A stretch of DNA of 64,000 nucleotides from contig CALXPU010000001.1 in assembly GCA_944390455.1 (NCBI GenBank), positions 136,620-200,619 on the forward strand. Reading direction: 5' to 3'. Shown one piece after another: positions 60,398 through 64,000 of this stretch; positions within the stretch are counted from its first letter, which is position 1, and each line of letters opens with the position of its first letter. This DNA comes from an uncultured Alphaproteobacteria bacterium (GTDB lineage Bacteria; Pseudomonadota; Alphaproteobacteria; RF32; CAG-239). Below the pieces are notes generated by a model that was given only the letters and a program-made list of their open reading frames with translations, did not search any database and had not been told where the DNA came from. A program made the translations under genes and the position numbers.

Positions 60398-61559
60398 CAA
60401 TCCATGCTCCAAACGGGTATGCATATTCATCATAATTGTTGTCCGGTGATGCTTCAATTTCTTTTTCTATCTCATCTAACGAGATAACTTTGTTTGCTTT
60501 ATTTTGTTTGGCTTTAGACTTTGATTTTGTGTGTTCAAAACTGGGCTCTGCTCTTAAATTGCGTAAAGCGTTTTGTGTATTTGCGAAAGATTTAATTATT
60601 TCAGGCTTCTTTTCAGTTGAAGAGGAAGAAAGTAGTTCTTCACGAATGGCCTTCATACCTTCTTCAATGTTGTTTTGTGGTGTTTGTTCTTTATCAAAGG
60701 AGGGTTCTGGTTGATTTTGTATAGTGTTTTTTTGTTTTACAGGCTGTGCTGTTTGAAGTTTATCCGGTTGGGATAAAAACGAAGGAAAACTGCTAGCAGA
60801 TTCTTCGGTTAAATTAAATTCTTTCAACGGTTGTTGTGGTAATTTTTTTTCAGATTGTATAGTTGTTTCATTTATTTTTTTTAATTTTTCAGCAATGGGA
60901 ATTACGATATTATAAACTTTTCCCATCGCCCCGAATTCAATCATGTTGTAGAATATTCTTTGAGTGTCATGCATTTCGAGCAATTGATACAAACTTCTGG
61001 TTCTGGCTTCAAATTCCAGAATACTTCCTTTTAGCAAAGGATCTTTTTGTGCTTTGTTAATCAGATGATCCGTGAAGCCCGGTTGAAAATTGTTCGTTTC
61101 AATAAATGTTTTGGCAATTAGCCAACGTTCACCTCCGGCAGTTCTGTTCCAAAGATGCTCCATTTGTGCACTAGAAATGGAGTTACTGCGTTTGATTATG
61201 TCGGATAAAATTTCGTTGCAATCTGCAATTAGGGTATCTACTTCTTGCAGCATAAAACTATTCTTGAATTCTTTTTCCAGAGCAATTATTGCACAGTTTA
61301 GAGCATTGGTGGTTTCTGCGTTTTTATTTAGTTGTTCGGTAATTCTTAAATTTTGTAGACGAATATCTTTTTGTTCTTCGGTGCTTTTGATTAGGGCAAA
61401 TATTCCCCAGATTAGTCCTATTGGGAAAGCAATTGAAAAAATAACTTGGTAAAAAGTTTCGGGATTGTTGGCCATATTTTGTAGATTGATGCTCTTCAAT
61501 CCGAATAAAAACCATAAAATGCTTGAAAAAGCAGCTATAAAAAACGACATATTCAACAC
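60378..61559 (-). CDS. hypothetical two-TM protein upstream of yejA
   Basis: 393 residues starting at GTG 61559, which has GGGAG seven to eight bases upstream (an ATG three codons later is spaced worse). Two hydrophobic helices at about 4-25 and 33-57 are followed by a coiled-coil-like helical region to about residue 240 ('LNCAIIALEKEFKNSFMLQE', 'EARTRSLYQLLEMHDTQRIF') and a disordered Gln/Pro/Ser/Lys-rich C-terminal tail. No catalytic motif. The coupling to yejA suggests co-expression but no role is known to me. Confidence 0.7.
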   Translation of the reverse strand: MLNMSFFIAAFSSILWFLFGLKSINLQNMANNPETFYQVIFSIAFPIGLIWGIFALIKSTEEQKDIRLQNLRITEQLNKNAETTNALNCAIIALEKEFKNSFMLQEVDTLIADCNEILSDIIKRSNSISSAQMEHLWNRTAGGERWLIAKTFIETNNFQPGFTDHLINKAQKDPLLKGSILEFEARTRSLYQLLEMHDTQRIFYNMIEFGAMGKVYNIVIPIAEKLKKINETTIQSEKKLPQQPLKEFNLTEESASSFPSFLSQPDKLQTAQPVKQKNTIQNQPEPSFDKEQTPQNNIEEGMKAIREELLSSSSTEKKPEIIKSFANTQNALRNLRAEPSFEHTKSKSKAKQNKANKVISLDEIEKEIEASPDNNYDEYAYPFGAWIDDKKSK

Positions 61560-61749
61560 AAATTTACTCCCTTTATATTTTTTGTTATTGTAGCGTTTGT
61601 GCTATATTTTGCAATTAAAAAATACGTTGAATACCTATGTTTTTGTGCATATTTATTGTGGTTTTTTGTATATATGCAAAAAATATGATGAAATTTTTTT
61701 ATTTTGTGGTATAGAGGGGGCTAAGGTTTAATTTGTAAAGGTATAAAAA

Positions 61750-62724
61750 ATGAATGAATCTACAGCTGTAGTGCTTGATTTTGAAAAAGATATTTTAGAA
61801 ATTGAAGAGAAAATTGAGCACCTTAAACTTCTGGCAAAAGATGAAGATATGGACATTACCAGAGAAATCAGACGCTTGGAACGTAAGTTGGGGCAGCACG
61901 TTAATCGTACTTATATGAATTTATCAGCTTGGCAAAAGGCACAGATTGCTCGCCATCCTGAAAGACCTCATTGTTTGGATTATATTAAGGCGTTTGTTGA
62001 AGACTTTACTCTTTTGGCCGGTGACAGATGTTTTGCTGATGATGAAGCAATGGTTTGCGGTATTGGTAAAATTGATGGGCATGCCGTTGTTGTTATGGGG
62101 CAAGAAAAAGGTAATGATTTGGAGACCAGAATTAAATATAATTTTGGTATGGCAAAACCTGAAGGGTATCGTAAAGCTCAGAGAATGCTTGATTTAGCGG
62201 ATAAGTTTCATTTGCCGGTGATTAGTTTTGTAGATACTGCCGGAGCATATCCTGGTGTTGATGCAGAAGCTCGCGGTCAGGCTGAGGCTATTGCTGCATC
62301 TATTGAAAAATGTTTGAAAGTTAAGACGCCGATTATATCTATTATTATTGGCGAAGGTGGTTCTGGTGGTGCTATTGCTATTGCTACAGCGAATCGAGTT
62401 TTAATGTTGGAACACTCCATCTATTCTGTTATTTCTCCTGAAGGATGTGCTTCTATTTTATGGCGTTCCGGTGATAAAACTAAAGAAGCAACAGAAGCTT
62501 TACGCTTAACCGCTCAGGATTTGAAAGCTCTGGGTATCATTGATGAAATTATTAAAGAGCCGATGGGGGGAGCTCATCGTAATCCGCAACAAGCGATGCA
62601 GTCTGTGAAAGAAGTTATTTTGAAGCATTTAAGAGAATTGGAAAATATTGCTCCGGATGATTTGAAAAAACAACGTACAGAGAAATTCTTGAATATGGGT
62701 AGACATATTACTGCAGAATTTTAG
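61750..62724 (+). CDS. accA: acetyl-CoA carboxylase carboxyltransferase subunit alpha
   Basis: 324 residues, cytoplasmic. N-terminal helix 'LDFEKDILEIEEKIEHLKLL', then the crotonase-like core: 'AWQKAQIARHPERPHCLDYI', 'FVDTAGAYPGVDAEARGQAE' near residue 157, 'IIIGEGGSGGAIAIATANRV' and 'EHSIYSVISPEGCASILWRS'. It transfers CO2 from biotin to acetyl-CoA with AccD in fatty-acid synthesis. Length equals E. coli AccA (319). Single gene with its own terminator at 62731. Confidence 0.97.
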   Translation: MNESTAVVLDFEKDILEIEEKIEHLKLLAKDEDMDITREIRRLERKLGQHVNRTYMNLSAWQKAQIARHPERPHCLDYIKAFVEDFTLLAGDRCFADDEAMVCGIGKIDGHAVVVMGQEKGNDLETRIKYNFGMAKPEGYRKAQRMLDLADKFHLPVISFVDTAGAYPGVDAEARGQAEAIAASIEKCLKVKTPIISIIIGEGGSGGAIAIATANRVLMLEHSIYSVISPEGCASILWRSGDKTKEATEALRLTAQDLKALGIIDEIIKEPMGGAHRNPQQAMQSVKEVILKHLRELENIAPDDLKKQRTEKFLNMGRHITAEF

Positions 62725-62730
62725 ATATTA

Positions 62731-62755
62731 AGGGCAGGAAAACCTGCCCTTTTGT
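62731..62755 (+). terminator. intrinsic terminator after accA
   Basis: AGGGCAGG-aaaa-CCTGCCCT followed by TTTG and T-rich sequence. Confidence 0.92.
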
Positions 62756-62819
62756 TTAGCTTTAATTTTTTTGGAAATTTATTATCTCCTCTAGTGTTGA
62801 TGATGAAGTGAATTTGTGT

Positions 62820-62847
62820 ATTTCAGATTTGTGTATGTTTCTGAAAT
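62820..62847 (+). promoter_or_regulatory. inverted repeat upstream of the small Cys gene and hsp20
   Basis: ATTTCAGA (62820-62827), 12-base spacer, TCTGAAAT (62840-62847): a perfect 8-base inverted repeat about 50 bases before the 62898 start. Operator or hairpin; nothing identifies the binding protein. Confidence 0.4.
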
Positions 62848-62897
62848 ATTAGGGCAAAACGCTTTGTGATTGTAATCATTTAATTTGGGAGGTGAAT

Positions 62898-63059
62898 ATG
62901 AAAAATTCTACATCTAAATTTTCTAAAGATAAAACACAATCTGGTTCTTGTTCAAAATCTTCTTCTAATGCAACTTCTGCATCCGGTTGTCATTGCGGAT
63001 CAAAACAGGCAAGCGGTGAAGTTGAAGAAATGGATGTTGTTGAAATAGAAGAAAAATAA
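62898..63059 (+). CDS. small Ser- and Cys-containing protein (53 residues)
   Basis: Open frame from ATG 62898 to a stop at 63059, with a strong GGGAGGTGA ribosome-binding site. The product begins MKNSTSKFSKDKTQSGSC, has a GCHCG motif near residue 30 (three Cys in all) and an acidic end (..EEMDVVEIEEK). The GCHCG pair could bind a metal. It stands ten bases before hsp20, so both are likely on one transcript. No signal peptide or known family; missed by methods that ignore frames under 60 codons. Confidence 0.6.
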   Translation: MKNSTSKFSKDKTQSGSCSKSSSNATSASGCHCGSKQASGEVEEMDVVEIEEK

Positions 63060-63069
63060 TTGGAGAATT

Positions 63070-63540
63070 ATGATGAGAAATGTGGTTACAAATGTTAATC
63101 AGAATAATCATGATTTGTCTGTTTCTCACTATCCTACAGATTTCAGAAGTCTGATGAATCAGTTTTGGAATTTTTGGGATAATTCTAATTCTGATTTTAT
63201 GGAATTGTCACCCAAAATTCAGGTTACTGAAGATAAAGATATGGTCAAAGTTACAGCTGAACTTCCGGGAATCGATGAAAATGATATTGATTTAGAGATT
63301 TCAGCAGACGGTATCCTTAGTATTGGAGGCGAGAAAAAGAACAAATCGGAAGAATGTGCAAAAGATAATTATTTTTCTGAAATTTCTTATGGTACTTTCA
63401 AACGAACTATACAACTTCCTTGGGATTTGGATTATGAATCAACAACAGCGCATTACAATAATGGCGTATTGACAGTTTCTATTCCGAAGTCTCAAAATGA
63501 AAAGCATAAATTTAAAAAGATTAGTGTGGCTAAATCTTAA
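63070..63540 (+). CDS. small heat-shock protein Hsp20/IbpA family
   Basis: 156 residues. The alpha-crystallin domain runs from 'LSPKIQVTEDKDMVKVTAEL' near residue 45 through 'PGIDENDIDLEISADGILSI' to 'ISYGTFKRTIQLPWDLDYES' and 'NNGVLTVSIPKSQ' (the A-x-x-x-N-G-V-L motif). An N-terminal ~40-residue arm contains Phe/Trp-rich 'RSLMNQFWNFWDNSN'. It binds unfolding proteins. Start is one of two adjacent ATGs (63070 or 63073); GGAG favours the second slightly. A hairpin follows at 63561. Confidence 0.93.
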   Translation: MMRNVVTNVNQNNHDLSVSHYPTDFRSLMNQFWNFWDNSNSDFMELSPKIQVTEDKDMVKVTAELPGIDENDIDLEISADGILSIGGEKKNKSEECAKDNYFSEISYGTFKRTIQLPWDLDYESTTAHYNNGVLTVSIPKSQNEKHKFKKISVAKS

Positions 63541-63560
63541 TATTAAATTTTGAGTTTTAT

Positions 63561-63596
63561 AAAGTAGGCTGTTCTTTTGAAGAATGGCCGACTTTA
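63561..63596 (+). terminator. hairpin after hsp20
   Basis: AAAGT.GGC.GTTCTT-tt-GAAGAAT.GCC.ACTTT; a long interrupted stem, but without a T run behind it, so termination is only probable. Confidence 0.5.
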
Positions 63597-63614
63597 TATG
63601 ATTGAAAAGAAAAC

Positions 63615-63643
63615 TTGACAAAAAATATGATTGTTGATATTTA
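63615..63643 (+). promoter_or_regulatory. sigma70-like promoter before the 63.65 kb RNA candidate
   Basis: Consensus TTGACA (63615-63620), 17-base spacer, TATTTA (63638-63643). Predicted start near 63650 places the RNA structure at the very 5' end. Confidence 0.6.
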
Positions 63644-63644
63644 G

Positions 63645-63705
63645 GTATCAGGTGAGGCAAGTGCCTGGTATGTCCGCTAAAGTGATACATTGCCGTTGTT
63701 TTTTT
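63645..63705 (+). ncRNA. pseudoknot-capable leader or small RNA candidate
   Basis: GTATCA (63645-63650) pairs with TGATAC (63683-63688), while GGCAA (63656-63660) inside pairs with TTGCC (63690-63694) outside, a crossing pattern typical of a pseudoknot. Alternatively AGGC pairs with GCCT (63655-63666). A run of seven T (63699-63705) follows. The next start (63785) is 80 bases downstream, so it may be a leader with an early stop, or an independent small RNA. No known family was matched. Confidence 0.4.
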
Positions 63706-63784
63706 ACATAGATTTCTTTTGAGATGACTTATTTATGCTGATCGGGCAGGCTAGGATGATAAGTTGTCAGGAAAGGAATTTTAA

Positions 63785-64000
63785 ATGTTTGATTATATTG
63801 ATGTTTTTAAATTAGAAGCAAAGTGTTTCTTAAAAGATTTTCGTAAAAAGTATCCGAAAGAAGTAGATTTGGCTGCTAAATATTTTAGCGGTAAATCTGA
63901 CTTGTCTCTTATGCAAGCGCAGCATATTATTGCAAAAGAATATGGTTTTAATAGCTGGGATGATTTGATTTCTGCTGATAAATGGGATTTAGCTGGAGCG
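63785..64000 (+). CDS. truncated gene; N-terminal 72 residues visible
   Basis: From ATG 63785, preceded by AGGAAAGGAA, the frame runs off the window. The N-terminus 'MFDYIDVFKLEAKCFLKDFR' is followed by 'SLMQAQHIIAKEYGFNSWDD', a motif common at the start of ankyrin-repeat or glyoxalase-superfamily proteins with the LADAQLVIARExGFxSW pattern. The rest is outside the window, so no product can be named. Confidence 0.55.
   Translation, partial: MFDYIDVFKLEAKCFLKDFRKKYPKEVDLAAKYFSGKSDLSLMQAQHIIAKEYGFNSWDDLISADKWDLAGA

Noticed and set aside
62756-62897. RNA thermometer (ROSE or fourU) before the stress genes
   Set aside because: No pairing partner for the GGGAGG ribosome-binding site and no repeated U or UYGCU element was found.
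1-64000. CRISPR array or complete insertion sequence
   Set aside because: No regularly spaced repeats with unique spacers and no transposase were seen; the serine recombinase is a DNA invertase-type protein.

Overview
The window is 64 kb of an AT-rich chromosome, most likely from an uncultured alphaproteobacterium of an animal-associated (gut-type) lineage. Support for this: secB divergent from a Tim44/TimA-like gene followed by mltA and a Smr gene, a CarD-type regulator, an ATP12-like F1 chaperone, YbgC next to RuvAB, a parvulin divergent from secA, and a valyl-tRNA synthetase of the short type I associate with Rickettsia. The placement is inference from gene content and order; no marker gene was compared with a database.

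Layout. 1-11.4 kb is housekeeping: suf genes behind secA, a parvulin, carD, trmL, secB, TimA-like, mltA, smr and valS. 11.4-16.2 kb is a surface and secreted-protein locus: three outer-membrane beta-barrel genes of clearly higher G+C, two of which share a duplicated ~365-bp promoter/leader/signal-peptide module, then two small secreted-protein genes. 16.2-23.9 kb is housekeeping again (rpsA, an SDR, gmk, cysK, lptG, ybgC, ruvB, ruvA). 23.9-30.3 kb is a plus-strand block (porin; retropepsin-like protease, 7TM inactive transglutaminase and ATP-grasp ligase; cyclophilin; an orphan gene) that separates ruvAB from yebC-ruvC. 30.3-44.3 kb holds yebC-ruvC, a degenerate half DEAD-box protein, rarA, a mini L7/L12-like gene, rluC, asmA, an ATP12-like gene, acyP, trxB, a GT-C-like membrane protein, ychF, pth, rplY, pssA and tRNA-Leu(UAA).

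44.4-52.7 kb is an accessory plus-strand run: Nudix, LprI-like, DMT permease-like, HExxH protein, EEP phosphatase, S41-like protease, SGNH hydrolase and GT92-like glycosyltransferase. It ends in an Mpi-type serine DNA invertase whose ribosome-binding site lies in an inverted repeat. 52.7-64 kb carries a CPA2 antiporter, a DUF4422 glycosyltransferase, a DUF465-like gene, pfkA, yejB and yejA without yejEF, accA, a Cys-containing 53-residue gene with hsp20, and a structured RNA candidate ahead of a truncated gene at the right edge.

Transcription units are short and often end in clear intrinsic terminators, many shared by convergent genes. Most interesting are the duplicated leader/signal module driving different outer-membrane proteins, the Mpi-type invertase and its island, the mini L7/L12-like protein, the half DEAD-box protein, the pseudoknot-capable RNA near 63.65-63.71 kb, and a 13-bp motif repeated just downstream of stop codons. 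All family assignments come from reading translated sequences and recalled family features; no search was run.
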